A DNA stretch of 64,000 nt from Acrasis kona (Eukaryota; Heterolobosea; Eutetramitea; Acrasida; Acrasidae). Made by a program: the position numbers and the translations under genes. Below the pieces are notes generated by a model. That model was not told the DNA's origin, did no database searches, and saw nothing but the letters and a program-made list of their open reading frames with translations. Within the stretch, counting starts at the first letter, position 1. Every line of letters starts with the position of its first letter. The DNA is taken from contig JAOPGA020001632.1 in NCBI GenBank assembly GCA_026419775.2, positions 62,001 to 126,000 on the forward strand. The letters run 5' to 3'. Shown here in pieces: positions 1-9,484 of the stretch.

Positions 1-257
1 TGAAAGCAGCTAATATAAATCCAATCCACATTAGGCACATAAAGTTTCTGCTCATTGTATAACGTAGAGTTAAGATATTCGCATATCTCAACATAACGGT
101 CATTGTCAATCATAATATCTTCTTAAATCAGAGGTTTGTTCTGGAACGTTGGATGCAGTAGTGTTACAAAATTTTTCCGACTTCTAATATAGTCAATAAA
201 TTCGGGTAAAACATCAATACTAGTTTAATAACCGTGAGGAGGGCACGTATGAATTTA
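1..257 (-). pseudogene. Possible fragment of a gene running off the left edge, interrupted by stops
   Basis: Read on the minus strand, one frame gives protein-like sequence from about 257 to the window edge, including DVLPEFIDYIRSRKNF and YVEICEYLNSTLYNEQ. It is broken by two in-frame TAA codons at 225-227 and 123-125. I do not recognise a family. Either it is a decayed gene, or the stops lie in short introns. A 37-nt GT-AG stretch beginning GTATTG and ending TATTAG is present, but removing it puts the downstream part into a different frame that ends at a TGA. Support is therefore weak. Confidence 0.25.
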
Positions 258-280
258 TTATAATACATATAAAAAGTACT

Positions 281-2268
281 TCAATTAGAAGTGGTAGATA
301 CAAATTGAACATCTAGTTGTGGTGGAGGTAATAACCCTTCTTTGTTCTTGTTTTTAGCATTGCTGATTGTTTTGTTATGTCTTTCAAATATGCAGCTAGG
401 AAGAACCAGGAACAACTCTTGCGGCTTGGCGATTCCTTGAAGATCAAACTTGCCCATTGATTTAATAAATGGGTATTCCAATTCCTCATCTCCTATATAC
501 TCATCAAGGAAATCATACATGTCTTTGGTAATAAATGTCACTCCTCCGGGGCAACTATCGCTGCACCTCGCTGCCAGGTTTACTGGGTTTCCGAAGTAAT
601 CTGTTCTTTTTGTAGTGGGGTCTATCTTGGCATTTGGTACTCCAATGTGCAACCCAATTCTTATTCGCAACCCTCTAAATATGAGCTCATCCGTGGCAAT
701 GTCTCTGATTTCTTTTGACGTATTTACATTTAGAATTGACTCTGGCCATTCTTGATACATTAAGCTTATGTGAATCTCATTAGCGCACATAAGAGCGGAA
801 ACTGGATCTTTGAAGCTAACAAAAAATGAATCACCTTCAGTCTTGACCTCATATCCCGAATACTTTGCGATGGCATGTCTAACGACTTCGTTGTGAAGAG
901 ATATTGCTATCTCCATATCCTCTCCGCACTCGTTCCATGTGGAAGTGCTATTTTGTACATCAGAGAAAAATAAGGTAACGAACCCACTGGGACCTTCTTC
1001 CACATGCAATACTTGTTTCTTCAGCTTATGGTTCTGATAAAGAAAGTATCCGATTACAATAGATAATATAGTAGCACCGACTATGCCCATAACTGTTCCA
1101 ACTGAAATAGCTACATCTCTCACAAGCTTTGTAGTATCAACAACAAGAGATGATACCAAAACATCCCCACAATAAAGCAACGAGAGGTGCTGATTTTTTA
1201 CATATTCCTGTAGATCATCAGTTAATGGTGCGAACTGCTTTGATGCTAGCATTGAGCCTCCACTAGATAATACGTAACTAATGAAGTAATAAAACTCCAG
1301 TGCCTTATCACAGGAACTCATATTATTGCTTCTGTAATTAACATAAGAAAAAGTACAGATCGGGTATCCTGATGGGTGGATGGTATCGGTTATATTTGAA
1401 CTATTGCTGAACTCTGTGTAGTCGAAACCAAGCATAGCACTAGCTACACTACTCGAACTAGGAGTAATTTTTTTCCCAGCCTTATTTATAATGTTTGCAT
1501 AAGAGACATCTGAAGATATGCTGCCATAACCGATTGAATAAGGTGTTGATACTACTCTAGAGCGCATCATTATGTTCGTTGAAGCTGGTATGGTTGTATT
1601 TAGCGAAGGCCAATTAACGTTATATGTAGCTCCATATAATGTGGACCAGTCCGGGTCAAACGCACTAAAAGCCTTTGTTAGGGCATAATTCGTTCCACTT
1701 CCATCTGTTCTCACCACTCTTGTTATTCTTCTATTTGGTAGAGTCAATGTTGGGTTCTGAGAAACTATTTCTGGATCGTTCCAACTTGTTATTTCTGCTC
1801 TAAATATTTTAACTAGCGTTGTTCTGTTTAGAGTCAGGGTCCCCGTCAATATATCATCTATTCTGTACAATATCGCGATAGGGCTTGCAAAGATAGGAAA
1901 CAACTTCACATCGGGCACATTTTCTGTAGTTGGAAAGTAAGGTATTTCAGATACAGAAGCATCTTGAGTAAAACGAGCGAATTGATAATTCCCTTGTTGA
2001 GACCTAATAAATTAGTTTCTTTCAGTCTAAAGAACTTTACGTTGATGATGTATATGTTACTTTGTACGTGAGAGCGCTATGACTGTTAATACAAATTCAG
2101 GCATAAATGTCGTTACTTGTTAGATGTAAAAATCTGAGAAAGTATAGTAGTTGGCTCATCTGCTAATCCTGACCCGCCAAGTCCAATAGGGGTGATAACA
2201 CCCTCCAAAGAACTCTTTTGTATCGTCGTTGAAACCAACACGAAGAAAACAAGGTATACAGGTAGCAT
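281..2268 (-). CDS. Receptor adenylate cyclase with PstS-like extracellular domain
   Basis: A membrane class III nucleotidyl cyclase that probably makes cAMP in response to an outside ligand. I infer three exons, 2117-2268, 2041-2082 and 281-2003, with introns of 34 and 37 nt, giving about 638 aa. The start at 2268 begins a signal peptide (MLPVYLVFFVLVSTT). Residues about 25-350 resemble a phosphate-binding PstS-type periplasmic domain (GLGGSGLA; TYTSSTSQQGNYQFARFT). One transmembrane helix lies near 361-385. The cyclase domain (about 406-575) keeps both metal aspartates (FSDVQNST and KTEGDSFF). The Lys of VKTEGD and the Asp of TDYFGN are the residues expected for ATP rather than GTP. The layout of ectodomain, single helix and cyclase matches trypanosomatid receptor adenylate cyclases. 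The ligand cannot be told from sequence. Confidence 0.85.
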
Positions 2269-2368
2269 GCTTGTTTTGGAGGGATAATATACAAAAATAT
2301 ACCGACAACCGTAGTCAATTATCGTATTTAGCCCATATCTCCAATTTCATTATCGGACTAAATAACTG

Positions 2369-4380
2369 ATGTCGTCTACACCCGCACCAGCATGGCCTGA
2401 CGCAGCAGATACTTGCTTCATGATGAGTAAGACACTTGAACATATGATAATATTAATTTTAGTTAATACCGCTTTAGTCATGATCATGACGCCAGGACTG
2501 GCGTTATTTTATGCTGGTATGGTGAAGAAGAAAAATGCTGTGGCTACAATGTTTCAAAGCTTTGCATCCCAGTTGTTTGTGATGATACAAGTAAGCTACT
2601 CCTATTAATATATTGTAATATATTAGTGGTGGTTTTGGGGGTATTCTCTGACATGGTCTAACGGAAATGGCTTTTTAGGTGATATGAGTTACATTGTCAC
2701 ACACGACTTTGGAATGTTAACATCAGGACATCCAAACGTACCAACCGTCCCCAACATTCTGGTATGGGTCAAAACATTACTTTCACTCACCACAGCAGTT
2801 TATGGTATACCAAGGAATGTTTGCTACAATTACTCCGGCCTTAATTACAGGAGCAGTTGCAGAGAGGCTAAGGTTTCGAACATTTGTAGTATTTTTATTT
2901 TTGTGGAGTACTCTAGTCTACGCGCCAGTAGCAGTATGTTAATATTGATGCAAACATCAACTAAATCTATAGCATTGGATTTGGGCGCCAACCGGATGGC
3001 TGTACAAGTTAGGAGCCCTTGACCTGGCCGGTGGAACAGCTGTACATATCACTTCAGGATCATCTGCATTGGTGTTCGCATTATTTATGAGGAAAAGAAA
3101 AGGATATGAGACATTATACACGAAATGGAAGAAGAACAGAAATAACAAAAAGGAAGCTTTGCAAAATAGATATCAAATCAAATGTCAGAAAAAAGAAACA
3201 GAAACACCTCCTTTTGTCCCTGTTGGCTCACAATGTTCCACTAGTGGCGATTGGAACAGCGTTGATTTGGTTTGGATGGCAAGGCTTTAACGGAGGTTCT
3301 GCTTTGAGAAGTGGTGTCTTCGCAGCTGTCTCTTGGGTTAATACAAACCTTGCAGCCTCTGCAGGAGGAGTGGCTTGGATGATGATGGACTGGATTAACT
3401 TAGGCAAACCGACTTTTATTGGTGCGTGTAATGGAATTGTAACTGGACTTGTGGCTATTACTCCTGCTGCAGGATTCATCCAAGTCCCTATATCAGTTTT
3501 GTGCGGAGCGACAGCTTCAATATTTATATATTGGTTTATTAAGCTCAAGGCTAAACTAATTGATGACTCTCTTGACGCTTTCGCTATTCATGGAATGGGT
3601 GGAGCCTACGGATGCATGTTTACTGGAGTATTTGCATCTTCTAGCTTTGTCAGCACCGTCGCTAATGTTTCGTAAGATCGATAATATTCAAATTTTTTAA
3701 CACTACATAGAATTCCAGGAGGTTGGTGGGATCAAAACTGGGTACAAGTTCCTATCCAACTTGCAGCAGTGGTTGCTACTGCTGGTTGGTCTATGACTAT
3801 AACTTTTATCATACTTTTAGTGTTTTGGAAAATACCAAAAATGGGATGGAGTGTAAGTCTTCAAGATGAGGAGATAGGTTTAGATATGTCTGAACACGGA
3901 GAGCAGGCATACACATTCCTCAGAGAAGAGGAAGAAGAAGCAGAAGTAGCACCAATTCTATTCTCTTGGGCGAGACCTAAGGCTGTTGAACAAGACAAAA
4001 AGAGGAGGCAGAAGAAAATGCAACAATTTACTCCAGTACACGAGGCAGCAGAACGAGAAATGAAAGGTACAGACGACCAGAGATCTTTTGTTAGTACAAT
4101 AGATAGAGGATATATGTTTAGAAGAGACAGCCACATGACAGAATTACAACCCTTCAAACACGTTGAAAAATCATTGGAAACCATAGAAGGACTTCCCACT
4201 AAAGGTCTTGGAAGTGGATGGCTAGACAACAGGACAACAGCAATTTGCAACTATGTTCTCTCTGTAGAGGTTTACAAACCACCAAGAGAAAGATTCGAAA
4301 ATTTAGATACTCTGTATAAGGAGCTGATGGATAAGAACCACTACTCATCTCCGGTGAGCAAATGCCATTCACCATTATAA
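2369..4380 (+). CDS. Ammonium transporter (AMT/Mep/Rh family)
   Basis: Plasma-membrane ammonium channel or transporter. Five exons are inferred: 2369-2590, 2627-2761, 2799-2933, 2973-3671 and 3711-4380, with introns of 36-39 nt. Joined, they give about 619 aa with AMT hallmarks in order: [69 protein letters not shown] and [13 protein letters not shown] long hydrophilic cytoplasmic tail follows the last helix. Exon 4 needs a one-base correction: the frame shifts at a run of six A (3189-3194) in a Lys-rich loop, and reading five A restores the AMT sequence. No GT-AG intron of workable size spans the break, so a sequence error or a recent mutation is likely. The gene is divergent from the adenylate cyclase 100 bp upstream. 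Confidence 0.88.
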
Positions 4381-4760
4381 ATATTATGTATATTATTTTA
4401 AATAAACTATGATTTTTTTTGTGGAGTTTTTATTTATTTTGCCCATCCTTTTTATTTCTGAGGCGGATATGCTTTTTTGCAAGGTAGGAACTATTCTTAT
4501 GTTTGTTTTTAATACTAAAGATNAAAATTTATGTATGTTGTTCTATTATAACAGAGTTAACATTTTTAGATATTGATACGAATGTAGAACCTGGAATCAT
4601 CCTATCCGCGAAAAAAGATATCCGTTTACCAAATATCGCCAAATTTAAAAATTAATAATAGTTGCTATTAATAGTTTCACACTGTCCCGTTAAAACTCAA
4701 ATTTAGTTGCTCGTGTAAAACAAAAACTAAATCACAACAAAGCAAACCGTACAAACAACA
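4381..4760. other. Intergenic stretch
   Basis: AT-rich. It contains the 3' flank of the ammonium transporter and the presumed promoter of the small membrane protein. One ambiguous base (N) is at 4523. No RNA gene or repeat was recognised. Confidence 0.5.
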
Positions 4761-4943
4761 ATGCAAAACAATCAACTATTCATTCTATTAGTGGCCATCC
4801 TACTCATCCTCACCGTCAGAGCATACTCGATATACACACCAGAAGATTTCATCGTGGAAACAAAAGACTCCCAAGTAGCAGTTAAAAGTATAGCAGCATT
4901 TGTTGGAATGAGTTTAGTCTCCGGAGTGGTTGCAAGCATGTAA
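4761..4943 (+). CDS. Small membrane or secreted protein, 60 aa, unknown
   Basis: A short open frame with a clear hydrophobic N-terminus (LFILLVAILLILTV, residues about 6-19), which could be a signal peptide or anchor. A hydrophilic middle (YTPEDFIVETKDSQ) and a second hydrophobic stretch near the C-terminus (SIAAFVGMSLVSGVVASM) follow. The AC-rich leader before the ATG resembles that of other genes here, and an AATAAA-like downstream region is absent. The family is not recognised. Composition suggests a real small protein, but chance cannot be excluded at this length. Confidence 0.5.
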   Translation: MQNNQLFILLVAILLILTVRAYSIYTPEDFIVETKDSQVAVKSIAAFVGMSLVSGVVASM

Positions 4944-5001
4944 CCAGAAATTTTGTACCTATATTATTCAACAACTATTTGTAACATTAAACACTTTTAT
5001 T

Positions 5002-6531
5002 TTATTTACTCGTCACGTCAAATAACTCGTTTGCAAATGTATGGGCGAACCCAGGTGAGATTGTCTCTAACTCAGAAAAATCCATCTGCAGTCTCTGTAT
5101 AATTTGAAGCTGTCTACTTTGGTTTGAAGGGTGTTTCTTGGTTGAACTTTTAATTGCCCCTAAGACGTTAGTAAGAGGACTGACAGCCGGCTTGTTCGTG
5201 GGTGATGAGGGAGACCTCACATTCACCAGTGGGGCGGATGCGACTGGAGCAGATGGTTTTACTCTTTGGGTTCCGTAGTCTTCATCGTCTTCCTCATCAG
5301 AATCTGACTCCACTTGTTTATTGAGCTTTACTGTTCCCTTTACAGTGCCGAATCCATCCCATGAAAAACCATCTCCTCCTCGTGTGGTTCCAGAGTCATC
5401 TTCATCGTCGCTATCGTCATCGCTGTCATCGTCTGTATCACTGTCATCATTGTCGCTTGATGCGTTGTTGTTAGTTTCGTCTTTGTGCAGAAGGGCCCAG
5501 TTTTGTCTTCTTTCAATTAATTCAGTTAGAATGGTCGTTTTTTTTGCTCCTTTGATGAACTTGTGTTTGAGTAATTCTTTAGCACTACTTCTTTCTCTAG
5601 GATTTTTAACTAAGCATAAACTTACAAATTCCTTGAAAAGTTTTGAAAAGTTTCCTTCCAGTGTGGGTGGATCATTCTTTGGTATGAGGAATAAAGCGTT
5701 GACTGGTTTAATGTTTGAATATGGCGCTTCTCCTTTCGCCATCTCTATTGCGGTAATCCCCAAAGACCAAATGTCACACTTCTCATCATATCCCTCCTGT
5801 TGTATTACTTCCTAGTTTAATTAGTATTCATGAGTAAATGTTACGTACTGGCTACGACATGTTTTAGATCAATGTTTAATGAAGTGTTTACTTACTGACA
5901 TCCAGTATGGTGTTCCAACAAATCTATTTAAAGATTATTACGTGTTTCGGTGAACAATGTCTTACGTGAACCTCTTCTTTGTAGAGTTTGATACTTGTGC
6001 AACTACTCCAAGATCAGCTAATTTTACTTTTCCATTTTGTGCCACGAGAACATTAGCGGCTTTGATATCTCTGGTAATGGACAGTTGGATAAAGTCACGG
6101 TATTTTGGTTACCTGTGTAAAATGCCTCTGTTGTGAAGAAACTCCAACCCCAAAAGAGCTTCTTTTAAAATAACACAAATACTGTTCTCATCAAGAGGAC
6201 CAGGTTTCATCAAATCCAAAACACTGCCACCGGCCAAAAGTTCCATCACTATCCATAATTTTGTGCCACTTATAAAACTTCCTTGAATCTGTACAACTTG
6301 CTCGCAATTGATTGCTCGTTGAACATGTATTTCTCTTTGAATATCCTCTATCTCATCTGGAGTATCCTCCAGGTCGATCAGTTTTACAGCCACAATCGCA
6401 CCGGAATTTTTGTTGCGGGCCTTCCATACTTCACCGAAAGAACCCTTTCCTTTGGATGAAGAGTAAACAAGGAATGAATCTTATGGGAGCATACCTATCC
6501 TTTCAATCTTTTCAAACTGGTCGGCGTTCAT
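5002..6531 (-). CDS. GCK-III (MST3/MST4/YSK-like) Ste20 protein kinase
   Basis: Serine/threonine kinase of the germinal-centre-III group, which acts in cytoskeleton, polarity and Hippo-like signalling. Six exons are inferred: 6495-6531, 6113-6449, 5966-6070, 5896-5923, a 3-nt exon at 5849-5851, and 5002-5811, giving about 439 aa. Features in order: [12 protein letters not shown] (glycine loop), [32 protein letters not shown] (catalytic loop), ADLGVV (DLG in place of DFG), [36 protein letters not shown] and [17 protein letters not shown]. The C-terminal third is low-complexity and holds an Asp/Ser acidic tract. Without the tiny exon the APE-motif Pro would be missing (WMSEV instead of WMSPEV). 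The start at 6531 gives [13 protein letters not shown], as expected for the family. Confidence 0.88.
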
Positions 6532-6587
6532 TACTTATTCAAATTTTTATTTTGATAATTGATTGATAATACAAAAAATGTCAAGTG

Positions 6588-7310
6588 TCACCTATCTCTT
6601 AGCATTCGGACAACCCGATCAAACCTGTGCTCAAAAGTTCCACCATACATCGCATTAAGTACAGAAGTGCTTTCCTCGAGGCCGTTTGCAACTTCTTCGA
6701 AGTCTTCAGGTATAAAAGTATCTGATATTTGTTCACCACACTCAGTTAAAAGATTTATCCACATCTCAGACAACTTTAAGAAGAATTTATCAGGCTCACC
6801 AAATTTATCATATGCCCCAGAAGATTTCCAATTCTCCGCATCTTTCGGGTGTACTTCCAAATCGTAAAATCCAGGTGCAGCCATAACTTCTTTTGTAACA
6901 ATGTATAATATCATAAAAGCATTTCTTACTGACTCGGTTGAACATTTGTCGAGCCATTCAACCATGTCCTCTATACTTTCTATTATTATCTCTGGTAGGT
7001 GTTGTACACTTGGTTGGGGTGTAGATACAGTCTGTTGAATGGGCGAATTTGGCTTACTTGAACCATCTCCTTCGCTGTATATTACTTCTCTTATTCTATC
7101 AATCAACTCCCCCTTTTTGCCTGTGAGCTTTACTTCCCTAATGTTTTTGTTGTTCTTCAGAAAGCGCAATATCAGTTTGAGCTCAGGAAGTTGAAACCTA
7201 TCGATTTTATCATCTTTAAATAACCTCTCAAAGCCTTCGGAAGAAACAAGGCTCCTAGTTTGGTGTAATTCCTTCTTTAAAGATGCCAAATCTCTACTTG
7301 TGAGCCTCAT
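6588..7310 (-). CDS. SAP-motif-like protein of unknown function, 240 aa
   Basis: Single-exon gene upstream of the Ste20 kinase on the same strand; its stop lies only about 57 bp before the kinase start. Residues about 41-78 (LPELKLILRFLKNN ... LTGKKGELIDRIREVI) look like a SAP-type helix-extended-helix motif, which often binds DNA or RNA. A Pro/Ser linker and an alpha-helical C-terminal domain (about 105-240) follow. I do not recognise that domain. A nuclear or chromatin role would be an inference from the SAP-like part only. Confidence 0.65.
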   Translation of the reverse strand: MRLTSRDLASLKKELHQTRSLVSSEGFERLFKDDKIDRFQLPELKLILRFLKNNKNIREVKLTGKKGELIDRIREVIYSEGDGSSKPNSPIQQTVSTPQPSVQHLPEIIIESIEDMVEWLDKCSTESVRNAFMILYIVTKEVMAAPGFYDLEVHPKDAENWKSSGAYDKFGEPDKFFLKLSEMWINLLTECGEQISDTFIPEDFEEVANGLEESTSVLNAMYGGTFEHRFDRVVRMLRDR

Positions 7311-7364
7311 TTAAAATTTGAAAAACAACAAGTTGACTAGAAAAGTGAAAAATTACAATTATAT

Positions 7365-7905
7365 TTATTTATAGCTAGATCCTCTAGATGAGTCCCTGCT
7401 TGAACCTTGCCTATTTTCTCTATGTTTTCTCCTTTTTATCCTACGCTTGTGGCTCCTAAATGGTAATGTATTACTTGTTTGTTGTGTTGTTGTTTTTGTA
7501 CTACCAGGTGGTCGATAACAAATCACCAGGTCGTGCTATCTATTAGCGAATCAAATTATATATGCCACATACTTCATAATCATCGTTATCTTTAGCTTTC
7601 CTATCAAAAAGTATATAAGAATAACAAGCCCTGTGGTTGTATTGTGGCGCATCAATGGTAGGAATATTCGGTGTTGGTAATATGCCATCCTGTTTTGTTG
7701 TAGTATCATCTTGAGCTCCAATATTTTTGACCTGAATGTCTGCTGTCGTTGTGTCTTGTTTTACAGTTTCATCTTTCGCAGATGTAGAAATGGGTTCTCT
7801 TGACCAATTCATCGCTTGGTACGTTGGTGCGGGCTGTTCTTCCTCATCTTCTTCATCAGATGACATTGTCTCAGTCAAGCCCATCTCGTCGAGGATCGAA
7901 TTCAT
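7365..7905 (-). CDS. Small Arg/Ser-rich protein, two exons, unknown
   Basis: Exons 7573-7905 and 7365-7535, separated by a 37-nt GT-AG intron, encode about 167 aa. The unspliced frame would stop inside the intron, whereas splicing continues it as YEHDLVICYRPPG. The N-terminus is acidic (SSDEEDEEEQPAP), the middle is Thr/Asp-rich, and a short conserved-looking core follows (YNHRACYSYILFDRKAKD). The C-terminus is strongly basic with SR-like stretches (SHKRRIKRRKHRENRQ; SSRDSSRGSS). Such tails are common in nuclear or RNA-associated proteins, but no family was recognised. Confidence 0.6.
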
Positions 7906-7951
7906 TCTTAAAATATAAAAGTTGACTAAGAAATATTACAATTTATTACAT

Positions 7952-9114
7952 TTATTCCGTTAGTCCCTTTCTCAACCTCTTTTCTCTTCTCTGCTTGTTC
8001 TCCAACTCTTCCTTAATTTGTTGCGATAATTCCAAATCTTCTTGAGCCAATGCAATGGCATCCGGTCTAAACCTCGAATCACTTGGCAATGGGTTAGGGA
8101 TGGCTTGCGGGTAATTAGGCATGTTGTGTCCGATGCTCCATAATCTCTTGGTTTGACCGGAGGCCGAATCAGTAAAGTCCACATAACCTAACCAACTTCC
8201 CTCGATGGTTCCAACCACCTGATCGTAGGAATCTTTAATTTCTCCTCTCACCGTGTCGGATGGACTCTTCTTGCTTGAACCAAACCATCTGCCTATGAAA
8301 CCCTTTTCGTCCGGATTGAATTTAACGTCGCAGGTCAAGCCGCTCGCTCTGTCTTCGAATTTCATGTTTCCGTAATATTCCATGACTCGCGATCCGAACA
8401 TTACATTTTTTAACCACACGATGGGCTGTTCGTAAATGATTGTGGTGTCGTACTTTGGGAGTCTAATAATGTTTGGTCCTAATTGACTGGCTTTGAGTGC
8501 ATTCGCTCTAATGTTGGCTTGATATCCTGCTTGACCGGTAAAAGAATAACCCTCACCCTTCATCTCCCACGTTGTGATGGGTGGATGGTGACTGATTTGT
8601 TCCACAAACAATTCTGTGTTGTCCTATATATGTTGGTTAGATGATGGGTTTAATTATGAAAGTGATACATACTATAGTATAGACGGCTTCAAACGTCTCG
8701 CCTAATATGGGATTGAAAGGCTTTTTGGCAATGCATGTTTGATGAAGTCCGCTAATTCCAAATGATATCACTAACGCAAGTCTTAGTATGGGATCATCTG
8801 TTTTTGCTGCGATTGGTAGGTATTGATCATAATATGCCCAAGTGTCAGTTAAACGTTGTAGAAAAGATCTTTTTGTGGGTTATGGATCAAAAGAATTGTA
8901 GATGCACCTACCTAGGTTCAAATAAATATACTGGTAGTGATACACTCACGAGATCTTTTCCCTCCACCAAATTGGTACCCAACTTCTTCATTATGTCCCA
9001 CATTCCTTTTCTTTGTTTCTTTATGTCTTCTTCATCTGTAAATGGATATCCACCCTCAGGTAATGCATCTATGAATCTACCATCATCACCAACTTTATTT
9101 AAGAGTAGGGGCAT
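7952..9114 (-). CDS. Oxysterol-binding protein-related lipid-transfer protein
   Basis: Cytosolic lipid-transfer protein of the OSBP/ORP family, which moves sterols and phosphoinositides between membranes. Exons 8912-9114, 8673-8868 and 7952-8623 (introns 43 and 49 nt) give about 356 aa. The ORD core is complete: FLQRLTDTWAYYDQYL, KPFNPILGETFEA and FVEQISHHPPITTWE, the last being the family fingerprint EQxSHHPP. There is no PH domain, no FFAT motif and no ankyrin repeat, so this is a short ORD-only form. The C-terminus ends in a basic, probably helical tail (ELENKQRREKRLRK). Confidence 0.9.
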
Positions 9115-9484
9115 TGCGTTGTCGGTTTAGTTAATGTGTTTATTATTGGCCTCTATTTTTATTGAGAAATGGTTGACCTAGAAAAACCTTGTTCAATAGG
9201 CAAGTGGTGATGTCGTTATATTTTCACAGATATGGCTTATTCGATGTTGAGAACCACATGTTGGGGCAATTTCAACGAATAGTTCACATAATCAGAATCA
9301 CAGCACATTTCATCTAGATGTACATTGAGACGGAATCATGTATTCTACACTATTCTTTAGTTTGAGTTAAGGTCCCATTAAAAATATTTTGCTAACAATC
9401 TTGGTCGATAACATTTTATTCATTATAAAATCTAATTTTTTGAAAATTTTAGAACCTGCACAACTAACTATTGTATTTGGGTGG
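9115..9484. other. Intergenic stretch
   Basis: Contains the upstream region of the OSBP gene and the 3' flank of the RNA-dependent RNA polymerase gene. A 35-codon plus-strand frame exists near 9210 but has no support. Nothing else was recognised. Confidence 0.45.

Noticed and set aside
5400-5460. TCATCGTC-type repeat
   Set aside because: It encodes the acidic Asp/Ser tract of the GCK-III kinase on the other strand; low-complexity coding, not an independent repeat.
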